From: Piscirickettsiaceae bacterium
GTDB lineage: Bacteria; Pseudomonadota; Gammaproteobacteria; Nitrosococcales; Methylophagaceae
NCBI GenBank assembly: GCA_030627065.1
Contig: DAOUSV010000074.1
Location: 1-7,027 of the forward strand
DNA: 7,027 bases
Direction of reading: 5' to 3'
Shown here: positions 6,757-7,027 of the stretch, piece after piece
Numbering within the stretch: the first letter of the stretch is position 1
Layout of the letters: each line of letters starts with the position of its first letter
Program-made: the position numbers and the translations under genes
Notes under the pieces: model-generated
What the model was told of the DNA's origin: nothing
The model's input: only the letters and a program-made list of their open reading frames with translations
Database searches by the model: none

Positions 6757-7027
6757 GTAGGTTGGAAAATCCCAACATTCAACCGCTATCAACTTCCCCG
6801 TGTGGGTTGAAATTCATTCCAACATTTCGACCGCTATCAACTACCCATTGTCGGGTTGAAACCCGACCTACATCGTAGGTTGGAATTTATTCCAACATTC
6901 CGGCCGCTAGCAACTGTCCATGTCGGGTTAAAACCCGACCTACATCGTAGGTTGGAATTTATTCCAACATTCCGGCCGCTATCAACTGCCCATGTCGGGT
7001 TAAAACCCGACCTACATCGTAGGTTGG
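6757..7027. repeat. tandem array of about 72-bp two-hairpin (REPIN-like) units upstream of fleQ
   Basis: No gene is visible in the 304 nt upstream of fleQ; this array fills most of it and continues past the window. Units: 6757-6801 (45 bp, shortened, right hairpin missing), 6802-6874 (73 bp), 6875-6946 (72 bp), 6947-7018 (72 bp) and the first 9 bases of another at 7019. Each full unit has a GTAGG-type edge (GTGGG in the second), a left hairpin GTTGGAATTTATTCCAAC, a spacer of about 25 nt with the core CCGCTATCAAC, a right hairpin GTCGGGTTAAAACCCGAC, then CTAC and a 3-nt ATC linker. The 6875 and 6947 units differ at only 2 of 72 positions; units nearer fleQ are more diverged. The fleQ promoter must lie in or beyond this array, or in the 33 nt between it and the gene. 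Confidence 0.85.

Noticed and set aside
6754..6782. Sigma-70 promoter for fleQ: TTGAAT (6777-6782), 17-nt spacer, TACGAC (6754-6759) on the minus strand
   Set aside because: The spacing is right, but the -10 box matches only three of six and lies in repeat sequence; too weak to annotate.
6976..6994. Sigma-54-like GG-N10-GC on the minus strand in the repeat spacers
   Set aside because: Only the GG/GC pair and a few flanking bases match, about 7 of 12, and it recurs in the repeat units, so it looks like a by-product of the repeat.
6757..7027. CRISPR array
   Set aside because: The units are contiguous 72-bp copies with near-identical internal spacers, not short repeats separated by unique spacers, and no cas gene is near.

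Overview
The window is a block of early flagellar genes from a gammaproteobacterium, all read on the minus strand. In transcription order they are fleQ, fleS, fleR, fliE, fliF and fliG (cut by the window edge at position 1). A FleQ-type master activator followed by the FleS/FleR two-component pair and then fliE is the Pseudomonas-style arrangement (flrA-flrB-flrC-fliE in Vibrio). Third-position codon use leans to A/T. No single genus can be named from the sequence; an AT-leaning marine or freshwater gammaproteobacterium with a polar flagellum is the best reading.

Layout from the right edge: 6757-7027 is a tandem array of about 72-bp units, each made of two small hairpins, running off the window. 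fleQ (5266-6723) starts just downstream of it. The 201-nt fleQ-fleS gap holds one isolated relative of the repeat unit (5188-5257), a strong FleQ-like palindrome (5173-5186), a possible IHF site (5140-5152) and a good sigma-54 -24/-12 promoter (5105-5120). fleS and fleR follow, 12 nt apart. A second sigma-54 promoter (2524-2539) ends 1 nt short of the fleR stop codon (2521-2523) and should drive fliE-fliF-fliG. fliF and fliG overlap by one base (TAATG).

How the genes work together: FleQ, with RpoN, should switch on fleSR and probably the fliE operon. FleS (cytoplasmic kinase) phosphorylates FleR, which activates later sigma-54 flagellar genes. FliE, FliF and FliG build the rod junction, the MS ring and the C-ring rotor face. 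The coding content is canonical; no new protein system is visible. The less ordinary signals are the hairpin array next to the master regulator, paired base changes in its stems, the nine-G tract in fliF that could act as a frameshift switch, and the well-defined promoter architecture.
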